Assembly: GCA_028293325.1 (NCBI GenBank)
Contig: JAQGPA010000089.1
Coordinates: 1 to 43,873, forward strand
Source of the DNA: Pedosphaera sp.
GTDB taxonomy: Bacteria; Verrucomicrobiota; Verrucomicrobiia; Limisphaerales; Pedosphaeraceae
Direction: 5' to 3'
Length of the DNA stretch: 43,873 nucleotides
The notes beneath the pieces are model-generated. The model was not told the origin of the DNA. It saw only the letters and a program-made list of their open reading frames with translations, and ran no database searches. Shown here piece by piece: positions 16,656 through 26,857 of this stretch. The position numbers were made by a program, and so were the translations under genes. Numbering within the stretch: the first letter of the stretch is position 1; the number at the start of each line of letters is the position of its first letter.

Positions 16656-17753
16656 TCAATACAGCGGCGTGCCCGTCACCGGCACGGTCCGATAATATCG
16701 CGTCCCCAATTCAGCCGCCTCGGGATCCACAAACCCAATCTCCCCTTTCACCACCGTATTCGTGCACACCGGCACCCAATCCGTCAGGTTCGTCGAAACT
16801 TGCAGGCAAAAGTTGACGCCATTCAGCCCGGGACGGGAAAAGCGGAAACACCCGTCCGGCAACACGCCCGCAAACGGCACCGGCAAATCGTGATCTTCCA
16901 AAATAATTGCCGCCGCCTTGCGCGGCCAGCCGATGCTATATGGATACGGACCGGGACCCGCCGTCGGCGGCAGGGTCAAGGCCAGCACCACCGTGTCAAA
17001 TCGATGTGGCACCAGGTCCGTATCGTCGATCGGGTTGATGACAATCAACGCAAAACTCTTACCCGCTGGAATTGTAACCTGGTTCGGAATCTTCACGTAA
17101 TCCACTCCGTTCGACGCCGTGCCCCCAATCGAATAAAACACCCTCAGATCGGACTTGGTATCACCCGCGCGGCGCACGAGGAACGTGGCCGTGTTGGTGC
17201 CCTTGAGGTAATTGGTAACGGCCGTGGGCGGGGTAAAACGAATAAAGTTTGTTCCCTCAACCGCTATCGGGTCCGGAGCAAAGATGCTCACGATGGGCGG
17301 TAGGGGTGTTATGATTCCGCCCACCACGATATGCACCGGAGCCGAGGTGGCCATGAGCCCCCCGCTATCGGTGGCCACGGCCGTCAAAATGTAGTCGCCC
17401 GCCGGCACGTTGGTCCAGTCGAAGAAAAAGGCAAGGATGGGATAAGGCATGGGCGGCGGCGGCTGAAATGGAAGCGGATCCACCACCGCATAGTTGCTCG
17501 ACACACCCAGACTGGTGGTTCCGGCAAAGAACTCCACCGAGCTCACCGCCCCTTCCGCATCATGCGTATCGGCAATAATTGAAATGTCCGCCGGTGCCGT
17601 AAACGTCGCCCCGCTCTGTGGCGACACTATTGCCACCAACGGCGGCGTATTGGTTATCGGCGGGGTTTGTGCGGAACTGCTGGCCGCGGTGAATAGGAGA
17701 ACTGACAGTGTAATGACGTTTCCTGCAAAACGGGACGCGCAAACGGCTTTCAT
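16656..17753 (-). CDS. Secreted Ig-like / Calx-beta protein
   Basis: 365 residues. The signal peptide ends around SSSAQ (residues 25-29). Residues about 38-145 are a bacterial Ig-like domain (PLVAIVSPQSGATFTAPADI, then AVSSVEFFAGTTSLG and VPAGDYILTAVATDSGG). This type is found in adhesins and polysaccharide-binding proteins. About 160-285 fit a Calx-beta domain (ATFLVRRAGDTKSDLRVFYS, GTASNGVDYVKIPNQVTIPAG). Residues 300-358 are the terminal module (CLQVSTNLTDWVPVC, ending YYRTVPV) also seen in the glucanase-like protein. The ATG at 17753 is preceded by GGAGAGGA, a good ribosome-binding site. No catalytic domain is visible, so a surface or extracellular binding role is likely; the ligand is unknown. 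Confidence 0.8.
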   Translation of the reverse strand: MKAVCASRFAGNVITLSVLLFTAASSSAQTPPITNTPPLVAIVSPQSGATFTAPADISIIADTHDAEGAVSSVEFFAGTTSLGVSSNYAVVDPLPFQPPPPMPYPILAFFFDWTNVPAGDYILTAVATDSGGLMATSAPVHIVVGGIITPLPPIVSIFAPDPIAVEGTNFIRFTPPTAVTNYLKGTNTATFLVRRAGDTKSDLRVFYSIGGTASNGVDYVKIPNQVTIPAGKSFALIVINPIDDTDLVPHRFDTVVLALTLPPTAGPGPYPYSIGWPRKAAAIILEDHDLPVPFAGVLPDGCFRFSRPGLNGVNFCLQVSTNLTDWVPVCTNTVVKGEIGFVDPEAAELGTRYYRTVPVTGTPLY

Positions 17754-17855
17754 AAATATCCTCTCCGACGCTGGTTTGATTCGCCCTTAACGGCAAAACT
17801 TTGTGTAAGTATGACTAATGCCCACTATTCAGCATTTTGTCAAGAATGAACCCTC

Positions 17856-20800
17856 CTACAGCGCCAGCAAAAGCCTTTTGATTTCCTTCAGGCGCGCCTT
17901 TGCTTCCTTTTTCGTGAGGCGCGGAAATTTTCCGCTCAACGTGATAAAATCATTGTTGCGCGTCAGCATCAGCCTGTCCTCCTTCACTTCAATAATCGTG
18001 ATGCCCCGCTCGCTCGCGAGTATTTTAAGTTCACCCACCAGCAACAGCATTTCCATGGCCGCCGGCAGCGGCCCAAACCGGTCCCGCATTTCCACCTCCA
18101 ACCGCTCCAACGCCGCCTTGTCCGTGGCCTGGGCCAGTTTGCGATAAATTTCAATCCGTTGCTGTGCCTCGGAAACATACGCCAGCGGAATGAACGCTGA
18201 AGCCTTGGACGACGCCACTCGCGGCGCGCGCGTTTCCGGCTCGGACTCCTCCTCCGTATAGATGGAAACTTCGCGCGGCACCACGATTTCCAGCTCCGGT
18301 TTGGGACTTTGCGCCTTGGCTCTCGGGCTCGGTCGCGTTGCTTCCTCTCCCGGGCTCAACGCCAGAAAATCGAACCGCACCTGAACCTCCACGCGCGGCT
18401 TGACCTTCTCCCCCTTCAACGCCGCCACGCTCTGCTTGAGCAATTGGCAATACAAATCAAAGCCCACCGCCGTGATCTGCCCGCTCTGCTCCGGCCCCAG
18501 CATGTTGCCCGCGCCGCGAATCTCCAGATCACGCATCGCAATTTTAAAGCCGCTGCCCAGCGTCGAATATTGTTTCAACGCGGTGATCCGCTTCCGCGCA
18601 TCCGCCAGCAATCCCGCATGGCGCGGCAACAGCAGATACGCATACGCCTGATGCTTGTAACGTCCCACCCGGCCGCGCAACTGATAAAGGTCGCTCAACC
18701 CAAACCGATCCGCGCGATCAATCAAAATGGTGTTCGCATTGGGAATATCCAACCCGCTTTCAATAATCGTCGTGGAAAGCAGCACATCCGCCTCCCCGTT
18801 GATGAACGTGGTCATGATTTCCTCCAGTTCATCCCCCGGCATTTGACCGTGCCCCACCACGATGCGCGCCTGCGGCACCAGCGTGCGCAGCTTCTGCGCC
18901 ACCGTCTCAATCGTCCCCACGCGGTTGTGCAGAAAAAACACCTGGCCGCCCCGGTTCAACTCCCGCTGAATCGCATCGCGAATCAACCGCTCGTCGTACT
19001 GCGCCACGATGGTCTCCACCGGCAAGCGGTCCTGCGGTGGCGTTTCAATGGTGCTCATGTCCCGCGCCCCCGTCAGCGCCAGGTACAGCGTGCGCGGAAT
19101 GGGTGTCGCGCTTAGCGTGAGCACATCCACCAACCGGCGCAGTTGCTTGAACTTTTCCTTGTGCAACACGCCAAACCGCTGCTCTTCATCGATAATCACC
19201 AGCCCCAAATCCTTAAACCCAATGTCCTTCTGCAACAGGCGATGCGTCCCGATCACAATATCCACCGCACCCGCCGGCAAATCCTCCACCACCCGCGCCC
19301 GTTCGCGCGGCGTGCGAAACCGCGAAAGCAATTCCACCCGCACCGGATATTCCGCCATGCGTTCGCGAAACGTGTTGTAATGTTGCTGGGCCAGCACGGT
19401 CGTCGGCACCAACACCGCCACCTGCCGCCCATCCATCACCGCCTTGAACGCCGCGCGAATCGCCACTTCCGTCTTGCCGAAACCGACGTCACCGCAAATC
19501 AACCGGTCCATCGGCTTGGGCCGCTCCATGTCGCCCTTGGTTTCGACAATGGCCTTCATCTGGTCCCGCGTTTCCTCATACAGAAACGCGCTTTCAAATT
19601 CACGCTGCCACGTATTGTCCGGCGCAAAGGGATGGCCGGCCTGCGATTCGCGCGCGGCTTGAATGGCCAGCAACTCGCTCGCCACGTCGCGCACCGCCCG
19701 TTCCGCTTGTGCTTTCGCCTTCGCCCAGCGCGTCCCGCCGAGCGTGCTCAACTGCGGACGCGCCTTTCCCGCGCCCACATATTTACTGACCAAGTGCGCC
19801 TCGGTCACCGGCACATAAAGCTTCGGCGGCGCCTGCTCATCTCCGCTCGCCGCATATTCAATCACCAGACATTCCTGCCCCGCATCCGCTGCCACCGCGT
19901 CGGGATCCACGTTCTTCCGCCCCGCCGCCACCGGCAAAACTTTCAACCCCTGATAGCGCCCAATCCCATGCTGCAAATGAACCACATAATCCCCCTCCTC
20001 CAATGCCGTGAAATCAATGTCCAACGCCGAACGCGTCGCCTGCGCGTGTGGCGACTTCAGCCGACGCGGCCGTTGCACTTTGTAACGCCCAAAAATTTCC
20101 GCATCGGTGACCACCACCAATTTCGCCTCCGGCTGGACAAACCCGCGACTCAACGCCCCGATTTGCAGAATGAGCCGGACATCCGCATCAAATCCATAAT
20201 CCTTCCAAATCTCCTCGAACCGCTGGCGCTCCCCCTCGTTATTGCAAAAGAGATGCACCGCATATCCCTGCCGCGCCCAGCGATGAATTTGGGCGAAAAA
20301 TTCGCGCCGCTGCACCTCGGCAATCTGCGGCTCCGGTGCCTGCGGCCCCAGCGGACGGAACGCATCCAGCGATTGGAAATTAAGCACCGAGTCCGGACGA
20401 GCCAGAATGGCCCCCGAATCCGCATCCATGCCATCTTCCGTTGCCAGGATTTCGAATGCTTCCGTCGCTTCAAACACTTCCAGCGCCGTCATCCCCTTTT
20501 CCTGCAACTGCTCCTGAAACTCCTCCCACGAAACAAAAAACGAATCGTTCTCCGGAATTTGTCCCGCATATTGGTCAGCATGCGCGCTCAGTTTGTCCGG
20601 TTCGCAGAGTAAAAAAATGGTTTCGCGCGGCAGATAATCCACCAGCGTCGCCAGGCCATCCGCAGCCTCCCCCGTCCCGGCCAGTTGTTTTAAAATCCCT
20701 AACTCCCCACCCGGCGGCAGCGTGATTGACGTGATTTGTTCGCGGGAAATCTGCGTGAACGGATCGAAATGCCGCAGTGATTCCAACTCGTCGCCAAAAA

Positions 20801-21482
20801 ACTCCAGCCGCACCGGCCATGGACTCGTCATCGGGTAAACATCCAAAATGCCCCCGCGCAAGGCCATTTCCCCTTTTTGCGTCACCTCCGCTTCGGGCTC
20901 ATACCCCTGCGCCTCAAGCCACTCCACCAAATCCAGCGGCTCGATGCGGTCACTCCGCTTCAAAGTGCGCGTGCGCTCCTTGAGTATCCCCGCCGGAAAA
21001 GTCCGTTGCAACAACGCCGTGATATTGGCCACGATCAGTTTCGCATTGGGAATCCGCCCCTCGCCACGCCCGGAAAGCGCCACCAACGTCTCCAACCGCT
21101 CACTGATCACATCCGCATGCGGCAGCTTGGCTTCATGCGGCAGAATTTCCCACGCGGGATAGAAAAATGATTGCGGATTGGCCGGCTTGCCCGCTTGAGC
21201 ATCAGCCCCGTCTCCAGGCGACTTCGCAAATCCCAGCCAGGTTTCCACATCCTGCTGAAAAGTTTCCTGCGCCTTCAAACCATCCGCCACCACCACAATG
21301 GGCCGTTGCGGAAAAGCATGGTGCAACAACGCCGCGAGGAACGGTTGCGCCGCTGGACTGACGCCGGCACCAGACAACACGCCGCCATTCTCCAGTCGCC
21401 GCAGCAGGGACTGCACAGCGGGAGTTTGCGAGACCTCAGCGAACAAATTGCTTGTCGCCGCTACTGATGATTCTTGCGCCAA
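17856..21482 (-). CDS. mfd: Transcription-repair coupling factor Mfd
   Basis: 1208 residues, close to the family norm (about 1150). It displaces RNA polymerase stalled at DNA lesions and recruits UvrA. Domains in order: UvrB-homology region (about 20-400, with FFYPAWEILPHE) and RNA-polymerase-interacting CarD-like domain (about 490-585, EEGDYVVHLQHGIGRYQGL). The translocase follows, with Walker A GDVGFGKT (664-671) and Walker B DEEQ (765-768), then TLSATPIPRTLYLAL and LRGRVGR. The C-terminal TRCF domain is around 1090-1190. The start assigned is TTG at 21482; the frame is open only to 21515 with no ATG, so TTG or a nearby CTG (21500) must initiate. A linker insertion near 1050 is rich in Pro, Lys and Glu. 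It is encoded 60 bases after the stop of the next minus-strand gene. Confidence 0.97.
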   Translation of the reverse strand: MAQESSVAATSNLFAEVSQTPAVQSLLRRLENGGVLSGAGVSPAAQPFLAALLHHAFPQRPIVVVADGLKAQETFQQDVETWLGFAKSPGDGADAQAGKPANPQSFFYPAWEILPHEAKLPHADVISERLETLVALSGRGEGRIPNAKLIVANITALLQRTFPAGILKERTRTLKRSDRIEPLDLVEWLEAQGYEPEAEVTQKGEMALRGGILDVYPMTSPWPVRLEFFGDELESLRHFDPFTQISREQITSITLPPGGELGILKQLAGTGEAADGLATLVDYLPRETIFLLCEPDKLSAHADQYAGQIPENDSFFVSWEEFQEQLQEKGMTALEVFEATEAFEILATEDGMDADSGAILARPDSVLNFQSLDAFRPLGPQAPEPQIAEVQRREFFAQIHRWARQGYAVHLFCNNEGERQRFEEIWKDYGFDADVRLILQIGALSRGFVQPEAKLVVVTDAEIFGRYKVQRPRRLKSPHAQATRSALDIDFTALEEGDYVVHLQHGIGRYQGLKVLPVAAGRKNVDPDAVAADAGQECLVIEYAASGDEQAPPKLYVPVTEAHLVSKYVGAGKARPQLSTLGGTRWAKAKAQAERAVRDVASELLAIQAARESQAGHPFAPDNTWQREFESAFLYEETRDQMKAIVETKGDMERPKPMDRLICGDVGFGKTEVAIRAAFKAVMDGRQVAVLVPTTVLAQQHYNTFRERMAEYPVRVELLSRFRTPRERARVVEDLPAGAVDIVIGTHRLLQKDIGFKDLGLVIIDEEQRFGVLHKEKFKQLRRLVDVLTLSATPIPRTLYLALTGARDMSTIETPPQDRLPVETIVAQYDERLIRDAIQRELNRGGQVFFLHNRVGTIETVAQKLRTLVPQARIVVGHGQMPGDELEEIMTTFINGEADVLLSTTIIESGLDIPNANTILIDRADRFGLSDLYQLRGRVGRYKHQAYAYLLLPRHAGLLADARKRITALKQYSTLGSGFKIAMRDLEIRGAGNMLGPEQSGQITAVGFDLYCQLLKQSVAALKGEKVKPRVEVQVRFDFLALSPGEEATRPSPRAKAQSPKPELEIVVPREVSIYTEEESEPETRAPRVASSKASAFIPLAYVSEAQQRIEIYRKLAQATDKAALERLEVEMRDRFGPLPAAMEMLLLVGELKILASERGITIIEVKEDRLMLTRNNDFITLSGKFPRLTKKEAKARLKEIKRLLLAL

Positions 21483-21542
21483 GCCAAGAAAAGGTTGCAG
21501 GGGAAAGGAATAACGTCAAGCCGACGAATAATCGAACTTCCG

Positions 21543-22367
21543 TCACTTGGCCTTTTGAAAGTTTTCCGCTATTTCATGAAGTTCTGCCATTGTGAAGTCC
21601 GTCTTCCGGCGAGCACCCAACGCGCTCCCCACATACATCCTAAACGATTCAAACCGAATTTTCAGAGTTGCTTGATTAATGGCTTTGGATCGCTTGCGTT
21701 TGTCGAGCTTCAGCAAGCTCGGCATAACCTCATAAAAATCAACTCTGTTGCAAAGAAAATCAGCTTCGGCTCTTATCGACTGATTAACATCCTCCCGAAG
21801 TTTTGATAAACAGGCTTTGACCTCTGAAAGGATTTTCTCATCTGGCAGTGGAAATACTAAAATGCGATCCAAAACCTCCAACATCGACCATCTTACGAGA
21901 AAATCCGGGTTACTAATCAAGTGTTTCGGCAGCGACCAGTCTTCCCAACGAGCGCGAAACATGGTGATGCTCACTAATTGAGGCAACAAGATGGGATCGT
22001 TCAACTCTGAAAATACCACGGCCTCCTCAATTTGTTTCGCAGACCACCAGTCATTGAATATCTTCAATGTTGAGACAGCGATGCCGCGGATGCCGTGGTC
22101 CTTAGCGAACACATTTTGCCCATAGGCTGCCGGCACGCCGGCCACGACCAACTGTTCTTTGAACTCACTGTTATTGATTTTTGCCCGGTAAATGACATCC
22201 CTAATGAATAAATCAGCCCTCCCAACGTCGTCGAAGGAGGAGCTTTGAATCAATTGAATAAGCGCCTGAAACAAATCAGGCAGAGGGATTTCACTGAGGA
22301 TATTCTCCAAATGGGGGATGTCTTCAACGCGATCGACGTAGCCTCTGATTTGCTCCGCGATGCTCAT
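21543..22367 (-). CDS. Unknown alpha-helical protein coupled to guaA
   Basis: 274 residues from MSIAEQIRGYVDRVEDIPHL. The ATG at 22367 lies four bases after the guaA stop, and its ribosome-binding site (GGGAG) is made of the last guaA codons (TGGGAGTAA). This decides the start and implies translation coupled to guaA. The protein is soluble and mostly helical, with repeated helix pairs (for example HGIRGIAVSTLKIFNDWWSA and LVRWSMLEVLDRILVF) that could be HEAT-like, but no named family is recognised. Its C-terminus is basic (KLDKRKRSKAINQATLKIRF). It precedes mfd by 60 bases on the same strand, so guaA, this gene and mfd may share transcripts. Confidence 0.72.
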   Translation of the reverse strand: MSIAEQIRGYVDRVEDIPHLENILSEIPLPDLFQALIQLIQSSSFDDVGRADLFIRDVIYRAKINNSEFKEQLVVAGVPAAYGQNVFAKDHGIRGIAVSTLKIFNDWWSAKQIEEAVVFSELNDPILLPQLVSITMFRARWEDWSLPKHLISNPDFLVRWSMLEVLDRILVFPLPDEKILSEVKACLSKLREDVNQSIRAEADFLCNRVDFYEVMPSLLKLDKRKRSKAINQATLKIRFESFRMYVGSALGARRKTDFTMAELHEIAENFQKAK

Positions 22368-22371
22368 TTGA

Positions 22372-23913
22372 TTACTCCCACTCAATCGTCCCCGGCGGCT
22401 TGCTCGTGATGTCAAAGCAAACGCGGTTCACCCCTTTGACCTCATTGATGATCCGGCTGGAAAGTTTTTCGAGCAAATCATACGGCAGCTTCACCCAGTC
22501 GGCGGTCATCCCGTCCTGCGATTCCACCGCGCGCAACGCGATGGTGTAATCATAGGTCCGCTCGTCGCCCATCACGCCCACGCTCTTCACCGGCAGCAGC
22601 ACGGCAAAGCTCTGCCAGATCTTGTAATACCAACCGCTCGCCTTCATCTCCTCCACCACGATGCTGTCGGCCTCGCGCAAAATTTCGCACCGGCGCGGCG
22701 TCACTTCGCCCAGAATGCGCACGGCCAATCCCGGCCCGGGAAACGGCTGGCGCAACACGATCTCGCGCGGCAATCCCAGTTCCAGACCTAACTCGCGCAC
22801 TTCATCCTTGAACAAACATTTCAACGGCTCGACCAGTTGAAACTTCATGTTCTTGGGCAGGCCGCCGACATTATGATGACTCTTGATCATCGCCGCCGGA
22901 TTGCCCGCGATGGGCACCGACTCAATCACATCGGGATAAAGCGTCCCCTGCGCGAGAAACTTCGCCTTGCCTGCGCGCTTGGTCGCCGCCTGAAACACTT
23001 CAATAAACGACCGGCCAATGATCTTGCGTTTGCGTTCCGGGTCGGTCACGCCCTTGAGCCGGCGCAGAAACAGCTTCGACGCATCCTCGTACTGCAATTT
23101 GATTTTAAAATGGCGAACAAAAACTTCCTGGACCACGCCCGCCTCGCGCCCGCGCAGCAGTCCGTTGTTCACGAAAATGCAGGTGAGCTGATCGCCAATC
23201 GCCTTGTGCAACAAGGCCGCCGCCACGCTGGAATCCACCCCGCCGCTCAAACCCAGAATCACCTTCTCTGTGCCAACTTGCGCGCGAATCGCCTCCACGG
23301 CCTGGTCAATGTAACTGTGCATCGTCCAGTTCTTGCCGCAGCCGCATATATTATGCACGAAATTGGCGATGATCTCCCGCCCCTGCGGCGTATGCGCCAC
23401 CTCGGGATGAAACTGGAGCCCGAACATTTTCCGGGCGCGGTTCTCGATGGCCGCATAGTCGGAATTTTCCGTCACTGCCACCGACTTGAAGCCCTTGGGA
23501 ATTTTGGTGAGCTTGTCCGCATGGGAATTCCAGACTTGCAGCGTCTCGGGCAAATTGGCGAACAGCGGACAGAAGCTGTCCTTCACCCGCAACGTTCCCT
23601 TGCCATATTCGCGCTTCTGCCCCTTCTCGACCTTGCCGCCAAGATATTCCGCGAGTAGTTGAATGCCAAAACAAATGCCCAGTATCGGCAAGCCGAGCTT
23701 AAAAATCGCCTTGTCCGGGAGCGGCGCGTCCTTCGCATAAACGCTTGAGGGACCGCCGGACAGAATAATCCCCTTGGGTTGCAGCGCCGCAATCTCCGCC
23801 GCGGGCGTGTCGTAACGCAGGATCACCGAATAGACATTGCACTCGCGAATGCGCCGCGCGATGACCTGTGTGTATTGCGAACCAAAATCAAGGATGACTA
23901 TTTGCTCATTCAT
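22372..23913 (-). CDS. guaA: GMP synthase (glutamine-hydrolysing)
   Basis: 513 residues, the usual length. It converts XMP to GMP using glutamine and ATP, the last step of de novo guanine nucleotide synthesis, in the cytoplasm. The N-terminal class I glutamine amidotransferase has the nucleophile in GICFGIQ (C81) and the His/Glu pair in FHPEVAHT (H169, E171). The ATP-pyrophosphatase domain follows with the PP-loop LSGGVDSS (from residue 222). The C-terminal dimerisation domain ends [14 protein letters not shown], the conserved terminus. The start is ATG 23913 ([16 protein letters not shown]), which matches the family; the open frame continues 34 codons further upstream but without conserved sequence. 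It is followed after four bases by the unknown gene at 22367. Confidence 0.98.
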   Translation of the reverse strand: MNEQIVILDFGSQYTQVIARRIRECNVYSVILRYDTPAAEIAALQPKGIILSGGPSSVYAKDAPLPDKAIFKLGLPILGICFGIQLLAEYLGGKVEKGQKREYGKGTLRVKDSFCPLFANLPETLQVWNSHADKLTKIPKGFKSVAVTENSDYAAIENRARKMFGLQFHPEVAHTPQGREIIANFVHNICGCGKNWTMHSYIDQAVEAIRAQVGTEKVILGLSGGVDSSVAAALLHKAIGDQLTCIFVNNGLLRGREAGVVQEVFVRHFKIKLQYEDASKLFLRRLKGVTDPERKRKIIGRSFIEVFQAATKRAGKAKFLAQGTLYPDVIESVPIAGNPAAMIKSHHNVGGLPKNMKFQLVEPLKCLFKDEVRELGLELGLPREIVLRQPFPGPGLAVRILGEVTPRRCEILREADSIVVEEMKASGWYYKIWQSFAVLLPVKSVGVMGDERTYDYTIALRAVESQDGMTADWVKLPYDLLEKLSSRIINEVKGVNRVCFDITSKPPGTIEWE

Positions 23914-24015
23914 GCCAAATAAAGGGAAAGTGTTTGCCTTCGAATTGAAGGTTTGGCGAGACAAAAGATTAAAAAACGGCGGTGAACGGCTGCCACCCGT
24001 TCTTGGCCGCGGCAA

Positions 24016-24375
24016 TTACTGCGGAACCACCTTGATCGTCCCGGCGGTGGCGTCGTAATCGAGCTTCATGCCATTGGGCACCTGCGGAATATTGTTGATC
24101 AACTTGCTGGCCACCAACTCATTGAGGTCTTTCGGAAAACGACCTTCCTGCACGTTGAACAATTGAATCGCCTGATTAAGCGCGGCGACATCCACCGCTT
24201 TTATCGCCCGGTTCTCGGCTTTGCCCAACGCACTGACATAATCAACGGGCGCGGTCGCCAAACTGCCGCCACCTGAGGAAGTATTCGTGGACTGGGGAGC
24301 CGACGGGCTATTCTTGTCGCTGCAACCCGCCAGAAATAAAGCGGACACCAACACGAAACTCAAAGGCATTTTCAT
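24016..24375 (-). CDS. Small lipoprotein with a pseudopilin-like C-terminal segment
   Basis: 119 residues. Signal MKMPLSFVLVSALFLAGC with lipobox LAGC (Cys 18), then a Ser/Thr/Pro linker. The last 60 residues (AALNQAIQLFNVQEGRFPKD, then LNELV and YDATAGTIKVVP) resemble the soluble part of GspG-like pseudopilins (helix, then GxYP, then L-x-L). The N-terminal pilin helix is replaced by a lipid anchor. It is therefore likely a periplasm-facing lipoprotein, not a pilin. The gene lies about 100 bases upstream of guaA on the same strand and downstream of another small lipoprotein gene. Function unknown. Confidence 0.75.
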   Translation of the reverse strand: MKMPLSFVLVSALFLAGCSDKNSPSAPQSTNTSSGGGSLATAPVDYVSALGKAENRAIKAVDVAALNQAIQLFNVQEGRFPKDLNELVASKLINNIPQVPNGMKLDYDATAGTIKVVPQ

Positions 24376-24530
24376 GGGAAAAGCTTAATCGATCTTCGGA
24401 AAAATCCAAGCGGAACCTTGGCGGACCGGCGCCTGGCACCGGGTGAAAAAAGTACGCAAACAGACCGGGCAAAAACTCCTGCCCGGCTTGTGCGCACACC
24501 ATACTTTCCCAGTACGTCTGGGAGGTAGGA

Positions 24531-24665
24531 TTACTTATTGGTCGAAGCCGGCGGCACCGCGTTGGTGCTGGGAGGAGTACTCGTTGATGTATCTCCACTG
24601 CAACCCACTAACACCATGCCACTGAGCGCCGCCAACAGTACAACTAGGGATAATTTCCGTTTCAT
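24531..24665 (-). CDS. 44-residue lipoprotein
   Basis: MKRKLSLVVLLAALSGMVLVGC gives a complete lipoprotein signal with lipobox LVGC (Cys 22), followed by only 22 residues of Ser, Thr, Pro and Asn ending PPASTNK. It is too short for a folded domain and may act as a lipid-anchored spacer or be a processed peptide, comparable to small entericidin-like lipoproteins by size only. The ATG at 24665 is chosen because it begins the signal peptide exactly; a longer open frame upstream overlaps recG and lacks coding character. It lies 45 bases after the recG stop and could be read from the recG transcript. Confidence 0.65.
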   Translation of the reverse strand: MKRKLSLVVLLAALSGMVLVGCSGDTSTSTPPSTNAVPPASTNK

Positions 24666-24709
24666 GCTGAAAGTGTAACACACCGCCAAAAAAGAAAAAA
24701 GACAAATTT

Positions 24710-26737
24710 CTACGGCCCGGACCCGGCCGCCGCCAGGGACCGGGCCACCAGGTCGCGGGCCAGCTTGATCAGCTCCCAATCTTCCGCGAGATTGCCGAAT
24801 CGGAATCGCGGGAGCCCGCTCTGTTGCTGGCCCAGCAATTCGCCCGGACCGCGCAGTTTCAAATCCGCTTCGGCAATGCGAAATCCATCCGTCGTTTCCT
24901 CCAATACCTTTAATCGCTGCTGCGCCTCGCGGCTTTTGGCGGCCGCCACCAGGATGCAATACGAATCATGCGTCCCACGGCCAATCCGACCGCGCAGTTG
25001 ATGCAGTTGCGCCAGGCCAAATTGCTCCGCGTTCTCAATCAGCATGAGCGTGGCGTTCGGCACATCCAACCCCACTTCAATGAGCGGCGTGGCCAGCAGC
25101 ACCTGTGTGGTGTTCGTGCGAAACCCCGCCATGACCTGCTCCTTCTCGCTGCTTTTCAGCCGCCCGTGCAGCAAACCGACCCGGTTCGGCGCGAGCACGG
25201 TTTTCAAATTCGCAAATTCCTTGGTCACCGCCTTGAGTCCGCCGCTCGTTTCCTCCACGCGCGGATACACCACATACGCCTGCCGTCCTTTTGCCAGTTG
25301 CTCGCGGATAAACTCCCAAACCTTCGGCAACTTGTCCGCCAGGCGCACGAATGTTTTGATCCGTCCCCGCCCTGCCGGCATTTCGTCAATCACCGACACA
25401 TCCAGTTCCCCATACAGCGTCAATCCCAGCGTGCGCGGAATGGGCGTCGCAGTCATCACCAGCAGGTGCGGATACGCCCCCTTGCGCACCAACTGCTCGC
25501 GCTGCGTGACGCCAAACTTGTGCTGCTCATCAATGATGACCAACCCCAGCCGATCCGGCGTAAATCCTGCTTTGATCAACGCATGCGTGCCAATGGTGAA
25601 GACTGCGGCTTTCGGATTGCCCATGGCAGGTTTGTGGCTGCCGGTCTGCAACCGCACTTCAATCCCCAGCGGCTCAAACCAGCCTTTAAAAGTCCGAAAA
25701 TGTTGCTCGGCCAGAATTTCCGTTGGCGCCATCAGCGCGACATTATAGCCGCTCTCCAACGCCATCAGCGCGGAACAGGCGGCCACGATGGTCTTGCCGG
25801 AACCCACATCGCCTTGCAACAGCCGTCGCATCGGATGAACACCGCCCAGGTCATGGCGCAATTCCCGCAACACGCGCGTTTGCGCGGGCGTGAGTTGGAA
25901 ATTGAGGCGCGCCAGAAACGGCTTCATCCAGCGATTATCTCCCCCGCAAGGCAGCGCCCGCGCCTTGGCTTCAAATTTTTTGCGGCGCAGTTGGATTTCA
26001 CGTTGCAACGCCATGAACTCATCCAGCGCCAGCCGGCGGCGGGCCAGCTCAATATCCTCCATCACCTCGGGAAAATGAATCATCCGGATGGCGCTGGCGC
26101 GTGGTGGAAAACTCAGGCTCGCACCGGCGGTCGCCGCCCGGGCTGAATCGCCGCTGAAGCCTTTCGGCCACGGCTCCGGTATTTGCGCTTCATATTCCTC
26201 TAGCGTGCGCCAGATCAGCGAGCGCAACCAGCGTTGGGGCAAGCCCTCCGTGAGCGGGTAAATCGGTGCAATCCGGTTGACATGAATGAAGCTTTCCTCC
26301 CCGCCCTCGATGGCTTCCGTTTCCGGATGGTCGATGGTGCGCGGCTTGAGTGAATTGGGTTTGCCAAAAACAAATACTTCGTCGCCCATCGCGAAATAGT
26401 TCTGCATGAAGGGCAAATTCCACCACCGGCAATGCAACCGGGCCGTGCCGTCATCGAGTATGATTTCAAACACGGACCGCTGTCCGCCGCGAAAACGCTT
26501 CAAGCCGAGCGCCACGATTCGGCCGCGGGTGGTCGATGCCTCATCGAGTTGCAATTCGCTGATGGAACGAAAATGACGCCGGTCTTCATAGCGATTCGGC
26601 CGGTGCAACAACAAGTCTTCCACCGTGAAGAGTCCCAACCGCGCGAGCTGCGCCTGGCGTTCGGAACCCACCCCGCGCAAATGCTTCAGCGGCCGGGCCA
26701 ACGGCGGGAGCGGTTCATTGGATGGCGACGCAGACAT
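24710..26737 (-). CDS. recG: ATP-dependent DNA helicase RecG
   Basis: 675 residues, normal for RecG (about 690). It remodels stalled replication forks and Holliday junctions. Visible parts: N-terminal wedge/OB region (about 1-200, HLRGVGSERQAQLARLGLFT, EDLLLHRPNRYEDR), then the SF2 translocase. Motifs are Walker A GDVGSGKT (309-316), DEQH (403-406, IIDEQHKFGV), TATPIPRTL, and GLDVPNATLMLIENAEQFGL with LHQLRGRIGRG. The C-terminus has LKLRGPGELLGQQQSGLPRF, the TRG-like hairpin region shared with Mfd. ATG at 26737 fits the family N-terminus. Divergent from the plus-strand gene at 26895; the 157 bases between them must hold both promoters. Confidence 0.97.
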   Translation of the reverse strand: MSASPSNEPLPPLARPLKHLRGVGSERQAQLARLGLFTVEDLLLHRPNRYEDRRHFRSISELQLDEASTTRGRIVALGLKRFRGGQRSVFEIILDDGTARLHCRWWNLPFMQNYFAMGDEVFVFGKPNSLKPRTIDHPETEAIEGGEESFIHVNRIAPIYPLTEGLPQRWLRSLIWRTLEEYEAQIPEPWPKGFSGDSARAATAGASLSFPPRASAIRMIHFPEVMEDIELARRRLALDEFMALQREIQLRRKKFEAKARALPCGGDNRWMKPFLARLNFQLTPAQTRVLRELRHDLGGVHPMRRLLQGDVGSGKTIVAACSALMALESGYNVALMAPTEILAEQHFRTFKGWFEPLGIEVRLQTGSHKPAMGNPKAAVFTIGTHALIKAGFTPDRLGLVIIDEQHKFGVTQREQLVRKGAYPHLLVMTATPIPRTLGLTLYGELDVSVIDEMPAGRGRIKTFVRLADKLPKVWEFIREQLAKGRQAYVVYPRVEETSGGLKAVTKEFANLKTVLAPNRVGLLHGRLKSSEKEQVMAGFRTNTTQVLLATPLIEVGLDVPNATLMLIENAEQFGLAQLHQLRGRIGRGTHDSYCILVAAAKSREAQQRLKVLEETTDGFRIAEADLKLRGPGELLGQQQSGLPRFRFGNLAEDWELIKLARDLVARSLAAAGSGP

Positions 26738-26857
26738 CTTATACTACGATACAAATGGTTGTTCCCCATGGCGAGTTGCAAATGTTCAACAGCTCACGAA
26801 GTTGTCGGCAGCTTTACAGACATCAAAAGCGGGATTATCTTAACGGCGTTACTGTGC

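Noticed and set aside
18309..20612. Long plus-strand frames (268 and 489 codons) opposite mfd
   Set aside because: They are antisense shadows caused by the high GC third-position pattern of mfd; composition is dominated by Arg, His, Pro and Leu with no family motif.
22372..24015. GuaA with 34 extra N-terminal codons
   Set aside because: The conserved GuaA N-terminus begins at the ATG at 23913; the extra codons show no conservation.
24968..26146. 392-codon plus-strand frame opposite recG
   Set aside because: Same antisense effect; RecG on the other strand has all helicase motifs.
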